From Alphaproteobacteria bacterium (lineage in GTDB: Bacteria > Pseudomonadota > Alphaproteobacteria > Micropepsales > Micropepsaceae): 64,000 nt of DNA. Below the pieces are notes generated by a model. That model did no database searches and had not been told where the DNA came from. It saw nothing but the letters and a program-made list of their open reading frames with translations. Made by a program: the position numbers and the translations under genes. Shown here one piece after another: positions 18,200-29,088 of the stretch. The stretch covers positions 19,745-83,744 of the forward strand of contig CANJBZ010000018.1 in assembly GCA_947473475.1 (NCBI GenBank), written 5' to 3'. The stretch's first letter is position 1, and each line of letters begins with the position of its first letter.

Positions 18200-19366
18200 A
18201 TGAGCTGGCATACATTCCGCAAAGGCTTGCAGTTCGTCCATCTCTGGGCCGGGCTGATCCTCTCGATCCCGTTTATCCTTATCGGCCTGTCCGGCAGCAT
18301 CATCATCGCGCTGAACGTGATCAGCGATCACTCGGCGCCATCGGCCCCTGCGCGCGGTGACATGCATTCCATGACGGAAATTCTTGCGGTGGCGCAGAAA
18401 GCTGCCCCCGAGGGTTGGCCCGTCGCGACCATCAGCATGCCTGCGAGCGTGGGGCAGTCAGCCGCGGTGCAAGTCGCCCTTCCCCCAGGACGGCGTCCGC
18501 AGGGCCAGAATTTTGTCGGACTGACCGTCTATGTCGATCCGGTATCCCTGAAAGTGCTGGGCACAGAGGAGCGCCGCCGCGCCGGTCCGTTCATGCGGAA
18601 CGTCACCTCCATGCACATCGCGCTGATGGCGCCAGGCTACTACGGACTGCAGACTGTCGGCTTCATGGGAATCGCCCTGGTGCTGTTCGGGGTTTCAGGA
18701 CTGGTGCTGTGGTGGCCCAGGCGCGGCCAATGGCGGCTTGCCTTCGGCATCCGGCACGGCGCACGCGGCTGGCGCCTGAATCACGATCTGCATGCTTCCA
18801 TCGGCTTCTGGAGCCTGATCGTCTTCCTCATCATCAGCATCAGCGGGGTGGACCTGGCCTTCCCCGTGACCTTCCAAAGTGTCGTCGGAAACATACTGCC
18901 GCTCCAAAGCGGTTTGACCGAGGTGCAGCTCGACCCGGCTGTCGTCGCCACGATTCGCGATAAGAATGCGCTCACCCCCGATGAGGTGGCGAACCTTGCG
19001 TCCGCCTCTATTCCCAATTCGCGTGTCATCCAGGTGCAGATCCCGCCCCGGCCCGATGGCGTCTACATGGTCACCCTGGTCCCGCGGCCGTTCGACGATG
19101 CTGCCCCGCAAATTTCCACCTTCATCGGCGCGGGGCCGGAAATCCTGGATGCGGTCGATCCGCGCAATTATTCCGCCGGCAAACAGATGCTGTTGTGGTT
19201 GCGAACCCTGCATTACGGGCATGGCCTGGGAGAAATCTGGCGCGGGCTGGTGTTCCTTTCCGGCTTCCTGCCGCTGCTCTTTGCCATCACCGGATTTCGC
19301 ATGTGGCAATTGAAGCGGACCCAGCGCCGTGGCGTCCTGAGCGCCCTTCCGCAGCCGGCTGAATAG
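18200..19366 (+). CDS. PepSY-associated transmembrane protein
   Basis: A 388-residue inner-membrane protein of the PepSY_TM family. It has an N-terminal span (FVHLWAGLILSIPFILIGLSG), a periplasmic PepSY-like region with VDPVSLKVLG, two central spans (VGFMGIALVLFGVSGLVLWWPRRG and LHASIGFWSLIVFLIISISG), a second PepSY-like region and a C-terminal span before FRMWQLKRTQRR. HLWAG and LNHDLHASIGFW are typical histidine-containing helices of this group, which is linked to iron-siderophore reduction or protease inhibition. It follows ggt by 72 bp. The substrate is not known. Confidence 0.85.
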   Translation: MSWHTFRKGLQFVHLWAGLILSIPFILIGLSGSIIIALNVISDHSAPSAPARGDMHSMTEILAVAQKAAPEGWPVATISMPASVGQSAAVQVALPPGRRPQGQNFVGLTVYVDPVSLKVLGTEERRRAGPFMRNVTSMHIALMAPGYYGLQTVGFMGIALVLFGVSGLVLWWPRRGQWRLAFGIRHGARGWRLNHDLHASIGFWSLIVFLIISISGVDLAFPVTFQSVVGNILPLQSGLTEVQLDPAVVATIRDKNALTPDEVANLASASIPNSRVIQVQIPPRPDGVYMVTLVPRPFDDAAPQISTFIGAGPEILDAVDPRNYSAGKQMLLWLRTLHYGHGLGEIWRGLVFLSGFLPLLFAITGFRMWQLKRTQRRGVLSALPQPAE

Positions 19367-19511
19367 GCATTATCCCTACAACACTTTGTAATCCTTCATG
19401 CATTTCCTGTAACAAACCGAAATGTGGCGTGAAAATTTTTCTTGCGCCTCTGGAACCCATCGGGCAGTAATTGCGTGTGGTGTGTCACAGGCAAGGGCCA
19501 AGGCACCTGAA

Positions 19512-19526
19512 TTAACCGTCCTGTAA
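19512..19526. promoter_or_regulatory. Near-consensus CtrA-like site
   Basis: TTAA-CCGTCCT-GTAA lies 137 bp upstream of the M23 peptidase start, seven of eight bases of the TTAA-N7-TTAA CtrA site. It is in a 296-bp gap (19367-19662) which otherwise holds AT-rich sequence and no gene. Weak evidence by itself. Confidence 0.3.
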
Positions 19527-19662
19527 CGGTAACAAGCCCTTATTCTCATAGTCGAGGGTGATGGCGCCGCAACCGGGTCTCAGTCCCGGAACAGGATAAA
19601 GTGCAATCAGTATAAGGCGGTCGGGGGGATTTCCCTGCTCGCGCGAAGACGGGATTGAGGCC

Positions 19663-21237
19663 TTGCTACATAAAACGCTGACGGCGGTATCCAAACTTGT
19701 TGCCTGTTTTCAGGATGTGCGCGCCAGCGTTGTCCGTGTATTGAGTTCTCCCGACGGTCGTTGGGCCCTGGTTTCCACGAGCATGACCGCTTCAGTGGCG
19801 GTCGCCGTGACCTGGCTTTCCCTGGCTGCCAACCCCGCCCATTCCGCCCGGGCCTATGAGCCGCGCCGCGAACAAGCCACCCTTCCCTACGACATGCTGC
19901 TGCGCCTGACCGGCTTGCGCGGCATTTCCTCGATTGCCGCCGAAAATTCCGAGCAGCTCTATCGTTCGGCAGGCCTTATCGGCCCCGGAATTGCGGGGCC
20001 GCTGGACCGTATGCTGGCCAATGAGCGCGAATCCGCTACGCCGCAGCCGGAAATCCGCACCCTGACCGTGGATAAGGGCGACACAATCGTCAGCATGCTC
20101 CAGGACGCAGGCGTCTCCAAAACCGATGCCGCCGCCGTCGCGAAAGCGATGAAACCCCTGATCAGCGCGAAGAGCATCAAGAGCGGGCAGAAGTTCAAGG
20201 CGACCTTCGGCAAGCCCGAGGCCGCACCGGAACCCGCCACCCCCGCCTTTGCCCCGAACGACCAGAACGACGACGACTCACTGTCCAAGCGGCTGCTGTC
20301 GCTGTCTTTCACGCCGACCATCGAGCGGCAAATCACCGTCCATCTGGCCCCGGAAGACGGCTATTTCGCCGAAGACGTCCAGCGCAAGCTCGAAAGCCAC
20401 TATCAGCACGCCGGCGCGACGATCGACTCCAGCCTCTATCTTGCCGCTACCCGTGCCGGCATTCCGGCGGGCGTTGTGGTCGAGATCATCCGCATGTTTT
20501 CGTATGAGGTCGACTTCCAGCGCGACGTGCATTCCGGCGACTCGTTCGAGGTCTTCTTCAACCGTTTCTTCACGCCGGAAGGTCAGCCTGCCAAAGCCGG
20601 CGACATTCTCGCCGCTTCGATGACCATCTCGGGTAAGAAGCATCTGCTCTATCGCTACGAAATGGCCAACGGCGATGTCGAATATTTCGACGTAACCGGC
20701 CAGAGCGCCAAAGCGATGCTGATGAAGACCCCGGTCGATGGCGCGCGGATTTCATCCACCTTCGGTGCGCGGCGCCATCCCATCCTCGGCTACACCCGCA
20801 TGCACAAAGGCATCGACTTTGCCGTGCCGCAGGGAACGCCGGTCATGGCCGCGGGCAGCGGCACGGTCACATTCGCGGGTTCAGCGGGCGAATACGGAAA
20901 TCTCGTGGTGGTCAATCACACCAATAACTACGCCACCGCCTACGCGCATCTGTCGCGCTTCTCCGTGCACAAGGGCGATCATGTACACCAAGGCGAGATC
21001 GTTGCCTTCAGCGGAATGACCGGCCTCGCGACCGGACCGCATCTGCATTACGAAATCCGCGTCAACAGCAAATCGGTCAACCCCGGCGCTGTGAAGTTGG
21101 CGTCAGGCCGCAAGCTCGAAGGCGAAGAACTTCGCGCCTTCTTCACGGAACGCGCGCACCTTGAACAGCTCATCGCCTCCACGCCGATGGAGCACCGTCT
21201 CGCGCAAGCAGACATCGGACGCAACGCCGCGAATTGA
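19663..21237 (+). CDS. M23 family metallopeptidase (LytM domain)
   Basis: A 524-residue envelope protein. An N-terminal membrane segment near residues 44-62 (STSMTASVAVAVTWLSLAA) anchors it. A LysM/OapA-like region follows (LTVDKGDTIVSMLQDAGVSKTDAAAVA), then a long linker and a C-terminal LytM domain with the zinc ligands in RMHKGIDFAVPQGTPV and GPHLHYEIRV. It probably cleaves peptide cross-links in peptidoglycan during growth or division, or activates an amidase. The start is a TTG at 19663; the long upstream gap with a CtrA-like site is noted separately. It converges with clpB across a long hairpin. Confidence 0.88.
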   Translation: MLHKTLTAVSKLVACFQDVRASVVRVLSSPDGRWALVSTSMTASVAVAVTWLSLAANPAHSARAYEPRREQATLPYDMLLRLTGLRGISSIAAENSEQLYRSAGLIGPGIAGPLDRMLANERESATPQPEIRTLTVDKGDTIVSMLQDAGVSKTDAAAVAKAMKPLISAKSIKSGQKFKATFGKPEAAPEPATPAFAPNDQNDDDSLSKRLLSLSFTPTIERQITVHLAPEDGYFAEDVQRKLESHYQHAGATIDSSLYLAATRAGIPAGVVVEIIRMFSYEVDFQRDVHSGDSFEVFFNRFFTPEGQPAKAGDILAASMTISGKKHLLYRYEMANGDVEYFDVTGQSAKAMLMKTPVDGARISSTFGARRHPILGYTRMHKGIDFAVPQGTPVMAAGSGTVTFAGSAGEYGNLVVVNHTNNYATAYAHLSRFSVHKGDHVHQGEIVAFSGMTGLATGPHLHYEIRVNSKSVNPGAVKLASGRKLEGEELRAFFTERAHLEQLIASTPMEHRLAQADIGRNAAN

Positions 21238-21243
21238 GAAGTG

Positions 21244-21296
21244 GGTGAGTAGTGAGTAGTGAGTAGATTTTCACTACTCACCACTCACTACTCACC
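21244..21296. terminator. Long stem-loop between convergent genes
   Basis: Arms 21244-21266 and 21274-21296 pair at 22 of 23 positions with a 7-base loop (ATTTTCA). Each arm is itself made of a tandem 7-base unit (GAGTAGT). The hairpin sits between the stops of the M23 peptidase gene and clpB and can act as a terminator for both, though it lacks a clear U-run on the + strand. Confidence 0.55.
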
Positions 21297-21301
21297 TTCT
21301 T

Positions 21302-23947
<2,646 letters not shown>

Positions 23948-24033
23948 GTAACCGCTCCTTTCGCCCGCGCGTTCGCCCGCAAAGGCGCGAACACGCGTCG
24001 AGACATACGGCCGCTATGGCGCCGTACGAAGCG

Positions 24034-24063
24034 TAATGTGGCTTTGATTTCGCTCAAGACAAG
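24034..24063 (-). promoter_or_regulatory. Possible sigma-32-type promoter of clpB
   Basis: Reading leftward, CTTG (24060-24063), an 18-base spacer and CCACATTA (24034-24041) resemble the alphaproteobacterial heat-shock promoter (CTTG, 17-18 bases, a C-rich ATNT -10). It lies 87 bp upstream of the clpB start. Motif match only. Confidence 0.4.
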
Positions 24064-24128
24064 GGTTGGACGGCGGCGTCCTTACGAAAGCATGATCCAA
24101 GTCAATCTGGCCGGATCAGGTCCCGCTT

Positions 24129-24539
24129 CTACGCGGCTTCGTCGCCTTCTTCCCCGTCATCGTCCCCTTCGGCCAGATTAAAGGACGGCGCGCCCCCCCC
24201 AGGTCCAGGCTGTGGGGCATAACCCGGCTGCTCGCCGCTTCCCACGGGCCGGCCATCGCCATTGCCATTGCCATTGGGCTGCTGCTGACCCTGGCCAAAT
24301 CCGGGCTGACCGGCTTGTGGCCCCTGCGCCATCAGGATGCGAAAATAATGTTCGGCATGCTGAAGATAATTTTCCGCCATGACGCGGTCGCCGGCCGAAC
24401 CGGCATCGCGCGCGAGCTGCAGATATTTCTCGTACACATGGGCGGCTGTGCCGCGAATCTTAACGTCCGGTCCCGTCGAATCGAAAGCCCGGTTGTGACT
24501 CTGTTGCGGCCGCCTGCCGCGTCCCCGTGAACGTTTCAC
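24129..24539 (-). CDS. DUF4167 domain-containing protein
   Basis: A 136-residue protein of an alphaproteobacteria-specific family. The N-terminus is a short basic stretch (KRSRGRGRRPQQSHNRAF) followed by the conserved core DVKIRGTAAHVYEKYLQLARDAGSAGDRVMAENYLQHAEHYFRIL, and the C-terminal half is Gly/Gln/Pro-rich and low in complexity, ending in an acidic patch (EGDDDGEEGDEAA). The GTG start at 24539 is preceded by AGGGG. RNA binding is suggested by the basic Arg/Gly start but is not shown. It lies between prmC and clpB, its usual place. Confidence 0.88.
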   Translation of the reverse strand: MKRSRGRGRRPQQSHNRAFDSTGPDVKIRGTAAHVYEKYLQLARDAGSAGDRVMAENYLQHAEHYFRILMAQGPQAGQPGFGQGQQQPNGNGNGDGRPVGSGEQPGYAPQPGPGGGAPSFNLAEGDDDGEEGDEAA

Positions 24540-24852
24540 GTCAGCCCCTCAGTAGTGTTTTGTTTGCGATACGGCGGGACATAGCCTTCCAGCCGCAACT
24601 ATGGCGTTGCGCTACAGACGAATAGTGCGAAGTCATTTCCAAAACGCGTATCCTTAAATCGCGCTCGCACGCGCAATATCCGCCATTCTCATGGTCGCGC
24701 GTTGTTGCGAGCTCTCAATACGCGAAGACAGCGCCTTTTTGCGCCTCCTCCGGCTCTTCCGTTTTTCGGCGGCCGGCACCTTCGCAGTCCCCAGTGGGTC
24801 GAACCTATCTGCTCGCCGGGCTCATGCCAATTCTTTTTTTGCCGGACCACGA
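24540..24852. other. Gene-free gap of 313 bp
   Basis: This is the leader region of the DUF4167 gene and the region past the stop of prmC. I see no convincing promoter hexamers. The only structures are a weak GCGC hairpin around 24731-24744 and a T-run at 24834-24840. Short open frames here show no family resemblance. A small RNA cannot be excluded. Confidence 0.4.
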
Positions 24853-25716
24853 TTACGTGCGGGCCACGACAACACAGCGAGGAATACCGGCGAGATCGCA
24901 AACGGTCCCCTCTACTTTGAGTCCACGCGCCGAGATCAGCGCCGCCACATCGGCGGCTTGGCCTTGACCGATCTCGAAAAACGCGCGCCCCGCTCTATCG
25001 AGATGCTGTTCAAGGTGCGCAATGATGCGCCGATATGCGTCAAGTCCATCCGGTCCGCCATCCAGGGCCGTATGCGGTTCGTACGTCCGCACTTCGGACT
25101 CCAAGCTGCTCACTATCGCGTGCGGGATGTAAGGCGGATTGATGAACATGACATCGAAAGCTCCGGACACGTTTTCAAACCAGTCGCTGTGAACGAAGCG
25201 CGCGCGATCGGGCAGTCCAAGGCTTGCCGCATTCGCACTGGCAACGGTTAATGCAACATCGGACAGGTCGACGCCCACCCCTTGCGCATGGGGCCGCTCG
25301 CTTAAAAACGATAGCATCAGGCATCCAGACCCAGTGCCCAGATCCAGAACGCGAAGCGATGCATTCGCCGCGGAAAAATGGTTCAGAGCCAGTTCGACCA
25401 GAAGCTCCGATTCCGGGCGCGGGATCAGAACGCCCGGCGCGACAACGAACTCCAAACTCCAAAATTCCCGGCGCCCGGCAATGTAAGCGAACGGTTCGCG
25501 CGCCCCACGGCGCTTCACGGCGACGTCAAATGCGTACGCCAATTCTCGCGTGGCCGGCGGCAAGCGTTCCACCAGAATATCCTCCTGGCTGACATGGAGC
25601 ACATGGGCGAGCAGAAGACGCGCTTCGCGCCGCGCCGGCTCGACACCCGCCGTCCGCAAACGCTGTGCCGCATCGGCGAGCAACCCCGCCCACGACAGTG
25701 CGTCATGCGCAATCAC
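24853..25716 (-). CDS. prmC: Peptide chain release factor N(5)-glutamine methyltransferase
   Basis: A 287-residue SAM-dependent enzyme that methylates the glutamine of the GGQ motif in release factors. The SAM motif [14 protein letters not shown] and the substrate-binding NPPY ([10 protein letters not shown]) are present. The N-terminal helical domain includes [10 protein letters not shown]. Its start overlaps the end of prfA by 4 bp, so enzyme and substrate are translationally coupled. The C-terminus reads [12 protein letters not shown], as in the family. Confidence 0.95.
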   Translation of the reverse strand: MIAHDALSWAGLLADAAQRLRTAGVEPARREARLLLAHVLHVSQEDILVERLPPATRELAYAFDVAVKRRGAREPFAYIAGRREFWSLEFVVAPGVLIPRPESELLVELALNHFSAANASLRVLDLGTGSGCLMLSFLSERPHAQGVGVDLSDVALTVASANAASLGLPDRARFVHSDWFENVSGAFDVMFINPPYIPHAIVSSLESEVRTYEPHTALDGGPDGLDAYRRIIAHLEQHLDRAGRAFFEIGQGQAADVAALISARGLKVEGTVCDLAGIPRCVVVART

Positions 25717-26786
25717 GCCGCTTCTTCGGCAGCAAGCCGGCTGGCTTGGTCTTCCGTCATCAAGGCGTTGATGACTTCGTCCAGATCGTCGCCGGAAATA
25801 ATCCGGTCCAGCTTGTAGAGCGTGAGATTGATGCGGTGATCCGACACGCGCCCTTGCGGAAAATTATAGGTGCGGATGCGTTCGGAGCGATCGCCGGAAC
25901 CGACAAGGCCTTTGCGCTCGGCAGCACGCGCGTTGGCCTGCCGTTCGCGCTCGGCTTCGAACAGACGGGCCTTCAGGATTTTCATCGCCTTGGCGCGGTT
26001 CTTGTGCTGGGATTTTTCTTCCTGCATCGCCACGGCAAAACCGGTTGGCAAATGGGTAATGCGAACAGCGGATTCCGTCTTGTTGACGTGCTGACCGCCG
26101 GCGCCGGACGCGCGATACACATCAATGCGCAAATCCTTGTCCTGAATGTCAATGTCGACATCTTCGGGTTCCGGGAGCACCGCCACCGTTGCGGCGGAGG
26201 TGTGAATACGGCCCGAGGCTTCCGTCACCGGCACCCGCTGCACGCGATGTACGCCGGATTCGAATTTCAGCTTGGCGTAGGCGCCCTCGCCTTCGACGCT
26301 AAGCACCGCTTCCTTTATCCCACCCAGATCGGATTCCGACATCGACAGCAGTTCGGCCTTCCAACCCTGCAACAGCGCATAGCGGGTGTACATTTTCAGC
26401 AGTTCGCCCGCGAACAGCGAGGCTTCGTCTCCGCCCGTTCCGGCGCGAACTTCGACGATGGCGCTGGAATTGTCGGCCGAATCCTTGGGCAGCAACAGAA
26501 GCTTCACCTCGCGTTCCTGCGCGCCGAAGCGTTTGCGCAAATCCTCAAGTTCTTCCTGCGCCAACGCCTTCAATTCCGCGTCGGATGCGGGATCGGACAG
26601 GAGAGCCTCGTTGCCGGTAAGCGCCTGGCGTGTGTCGTTGTAAGCTTGAATAGCGCCCACCACCGGCGACAACTGCGCATGCTCCTTGGACAATTTGGCG
26701 AAATCGTCCGTGTGCCCCGAGGCAAGCTGCGCCTCGATCGCATGAAAGCGATCAAGCACGCGTCCGAGTTTGGCGTCAGGGATCAT
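25713..26786 (-). CDS. prfA: Peptide chain release factor 1
   Basis: A 357-residue class I release factor reading UAA and UAG. The catalytic GGQ is in [19 protein letters not shown], and the tRNA-mimic and anticodon-like region is preceded by [19 protein letters not shown]. The gene overlaps prmC. The lead region 26787-26916 carries a GC-rich palindromic repeat with a run resembling the REP-like sequence CCCGGCCATCGTAGCGAAGC. Confidence 0.96.
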   Translation of the reverse strand: MIPDAKLGRVLDRFHAIEAQLASGHTDDFAKLSKEHAQLSPVVGAIQAYNDTRQALTGNEALLSDPASDAELKALAQEELEDLRKRFGAQEREVKLLLLPKDSADNSSAIVEVRAGTGGDEASLFAGELLKMYTRYALLQGWKAELLSMSESDLGGIKEAVLSVEGEGAYAKLKFESGVHRVQRVPVTEASGRIHTSAATVAVLPEPEDVDIDIQDKDLRIDVYRASGAGGQHVNKTESAVRITHLPTGFAVAMQEEKSQHKNRAKAMKILKARLFEAERERQANARAAERKGLVGSGDRSERIRTYNFPQGRVSDHRINLTLYKLDRIISGDDLDEVINALMTEDQASRLAAEEAA

Positions 26787-26916
26787 GCCTTACAAACCTG
26801 CCATCCCGGCCATCGTAGCGAAGCGGAGCGCGAGCCGGGACCCACGGCGCCAAAGTCTCGATGAGGCCGACCCGAGCGCGTACGCGCTCTCTCGGAGTGA
26901 CAAACCAATAGCATCG
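26787..26916. repeat. REP-like palindromic spacer between ispG and prfA
   Basis: The 130-bp gap has CATCCCGGCCATCGTAGCGA and, further on, GAGCCGGGACCC, which are imperfect inverted repeats, then GAGCGCGTACGCGCTC, a palindrome. No gene is visible. It resembles dispersed palindromes of the alphaproteobacterial type. Confidence 0.5.
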
Positions 26917-28044
26917 CTATTTCGCAGTTTCCAAAGCCGGCGCATTGCGCGTGGCTTCGATCTCGGCGGCTTTTTTCTCACACAGCTCCACGACGTGGTC
27001 GATCAGCGCCTCGTTCTCCAGCTTATAAACCGGCTTGCCGTTCAGATAGATCATGCCGGCGCCCGCGCCGCCGCCGGTGAATCCTATGTCGGTTTCGCGC
27101 GCCTCACCCGGACCGTTCACGACGCATCCGATAATGGATAGCGACATGGGCGTGGCGATGTGCTTCAGCCGGTCTTCCAAAAGCTCAACCGTCCTGATGA
27201 CGTTGAACCCCTGCCGGGCGCAGGACGGGCACGACACGATATTGACGCCGCGGTGCCGCAGACCCAGCGATTTCAGAATGTCGAAGCCGACGCGGATTTC
27301 TTCTTCCGGCTCAGCCGAAAGCGACACGCGGATTGTGTCGCCGATACCAGACCACAGCAGCATCCCCATGCCGATGGAGGATTTCACCGTGCCGGAAATC
27401 ATGCCGCCGGCTTCGGTGATCCCAAGATGCAGCGGGTAATCGCAGATGTCGGCGAGCTGCTGATAGGCGGCAACCGCAAGAAAAACATCGGACGCCTTTA
27501 CGCTGATCTTGAATTCAAAGAAGTCGTTGTCTTCGAGAAGACGCATGTGCCGCTGCGCGCTCTCGACCATCGCCTCCGGGCAAGGCTCGCCGTATTTTTC
27601 AAGCAGGTCTTTTTCCAGCGAGCCGGCGTTGACGCCGATTCGCATGGAGCAGCCATGGTCTTTGGCGGCTTTCACGACGTCCCGCACACGCTGCGCGGAT
27701 CCGATATTGCCGGGATTGATGCGCAGACAGGCAGCGCCCGATTCGGCCGCTTCGATGGCGCGTTTGTAGTGAAAGTGAATATCCGCAACGATTGGCACGC
27801 GCGCCGCGCGGACGATCGTCTTCAGCGCCTTTGTCGAATCTTCGTCCGGGCAGGACACCCGCACAATATCGCCGCCGGCGTCTTCGATCCGCTTCACCTG
27901 CGCGATGGTCGCGCGCGCATCCGACGTGGGTGTATTCGTCATGGACTGCACGGTGATCGGAGCGTCGCCGCCGACTTCAACCGCACCCACGCGAATCTTG
28001 CGTGATTTGCGCCTGATAATGTCGCGATACGGACGAACGCTCAT
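26917..28044 (-). CDS. ispG: 4-hydroxy-3-methylbut-2-enyl diphosphate synthase (flavodoxin) IspG
   Basis: A 375-residue enzyme of the methylerythritol phosphate pathway to isoprenoids. It converts 2-C-methyl-D-erythritol 2,4-cyclodiphosphate to HMBPP, using a [4Fe-4S] cluster. The cluster cysteines are in [13 protein letters not shown] and [18 protein letters not shown]; the barrel starts with [14 protein letters not shown]. The ATG at 28044 is 2 bp after the rodZ-like stop. Its frame is open back to 28575 inside the rodZ-like gene, which matters for the homopolymer finding. Confidence 0.96.
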   Translation of the reverse strand: MSVRPYRDIIRRKSRKIRVGAVEVGGDAPITVQSMTNTPTSDARATIAQVKRIEDAGGDIVRVSCPDEDSTKALKTIVRAARVPIVADIHFHYKRAIEAAESGAACLRINPGNIGSAQRVRDVVKAAKDHGCSMRIGVNAGSLEKDLLEKYGEPCPEAMVESAQRHMRLLEDNDFFEFKISVKASDVFLAVAAYQQLADICDYPLHLGITEAGGMISGTVKSSIGMGMLLWSGIGDTIRVSLSAEPEEEIRVGFDILKSLGLRHRGVNIVSCPSCARQGFNVIRTVELLEDRLKHIATPMSLSIIGCVVNGPGEARETDIGFTGGGAGAGMIYLNGKPVYKLENEALIDHVVELCEKKAAEIEATRNAPALETAK

Positions 28045-28046
28045 CG

Positions 28047-28958
28047 TCAGCCGCGTGTCTTTTTTTCGGTCAGCGCCTGCGGATCGAGCGACAACCCATT
28101 CGAAGCAGTGCCGTCGTTTCCAGCATAGCCGACCGAAGAACCGTCGAGAATCATTTCCAAAGCACCGCCATCGGACGACGATACCGTCAGCCCCAGAGAA
28201 TCCGGCACCAGATAGGAATCGCCCGGCTGGAACTGCCGATCGAGATAAAGCCTGTTGTTGGGACCGAGCACCGTCACCCGCGTGGGCTTGTGCGCGCGCA
28301 ACGTAATCCGCGATCTGTTCTCCGCGCCGTAAACGCGGCCATCCGGCAGGGGGGCGGCGGCAGCCGCGGCCGGCGCGGTGGCAGCAGCGGGTACGGCTGG
28401 CGCGGACGGCGGCTGTGCCGGGGGGGGGGGCAGGCCCGCTTGCGCGGCGAGTTGCGGCGGCACGGGTGGCACCGGCTGGCTGGCCATCCGGTTCACGGCG
28501 ACAGCCAGATAATAAATCCCGTAAATCACCGCGATGGCCAAAAGCACCGCAAACACAATCGCGCTCTGCGGCCATTTGCGGTCCCGCGGCTCCGACACCG
28601 GCACCGGGCCTTCTTTGACTTCCCCGCGTCCGGCGATTTCCGTCTTCAGCCGTTCGACACAGGCCTTCCCATCCAGCCCGAGATATCCGGCGTAAGACCG
28701 CGCGAACCCGATGGCATAGGCCCGCCCCGGAAGCGCCTCGAAGTCGCTTTCCTCCAGCGCCTCCAAATGGTCCTTGCGAATTCTCAGGACGCGCGAAATC
28801 TGGGCTAGTTCTTCCCCTTTAAGCAGGCGCGCCTGACGTAAATCTTGACCGACGGTTTCCAGCGGACCCTCATGATTGTCGGAAATTTCGCGCAAATGCA
28901 GGCGCCGGCGTTCTAATCCGCCGTTGTTGTCCAGCGTCAGTCGCGTCACCTTTGCCAT
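28047..28958 (-). CDS. RodZ-like helix-turn-helix/DUF4115 protein
   Basis: A 303-residue membrane protein. The N-terminal HTH ([57 protein letters not shown]) is the HTH_25 type found in RodZ. One membrane span ([24 protein letters not shown]) follows near residues 135-158, then a proline/alanine linker and a C-terminal DUF4115 region ([28 protein letters not shown]). RodZ links MreB to the membrane. A run of 11 G on the + strand (28420-28430) falls in the proline linker. It is cotranscribed with ispG. Confidence 0.85.
   Translation of the reverse strand: MAKVTRLTLDNNGGLERRRLHLREISDNHEGPLETVGQDLRQARLLKGEELAQISRVLRIRKDHLEALEESDFEALPGRAYAIGFARSYAGYLGLDGKACVERLKTEIAGRGEVKEGPVPVSEPRDRKWPQSAIVFAVLLAIAVIYGIYYLAVAVNRMASQPVPPVPPQLAAQAGLPPPPAQPPSAPAVPAAATAPAAAAAAPLPDGRVYGAENRSRITLRAHKPTRVTVLGPNNRLYLDRQFQPGDSYLVPDSLGLTVSSSDGGALEMILDGSSVGYAGNDGTASNGLSLDPQALTEKKTRG
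28420..28430. repeat. 11-base G homopolymer inside the rodZ-like gene
   Basis: Eleven consecutive G on the + strand, C on the coding strand, encode prolines in the periplasmic linker of the RodZ-like protein. It is the longest homopolymer I noticed in the window. Confidence 0.85.
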
Positions 28959-29088
28959 TCGCCTGCTTTACTTTTCCGCGATGCCAGCAGCAAAAGCCCG
29001 GTCTTCGGCGTGTTCTGAGCCGTCCGGGGTTGCACGTCAGGTTAATTAAACGAAGCTTGCCGCGCGGACAACCCGGCAGGTTTGTGCA

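Noticed and set aside
21241..21300. Possible CRISPR or direct repeat array
   Set aside because: The unit is 7 bases and the arms are inverted; there are no spacers.
25665..26864. 399-codon + strand frame over prfA
   Set aside because: RF1 on the minus strand is complete with its GGQ; the other frame is unlikely to be coding.
28045..28575. Upstream extension of IspG as a real N-terminal domain
   Set aside because: The extension is an alternate frame of the rodZ-like gene; IspG proteins start at the chosen ATG. It is kept only as a slippage hypothesis.
29039..29052. CtrA-like TTAATTAAACG sequence
   Set aside because: The two TTAA are adjacent and not separated by seven bases.
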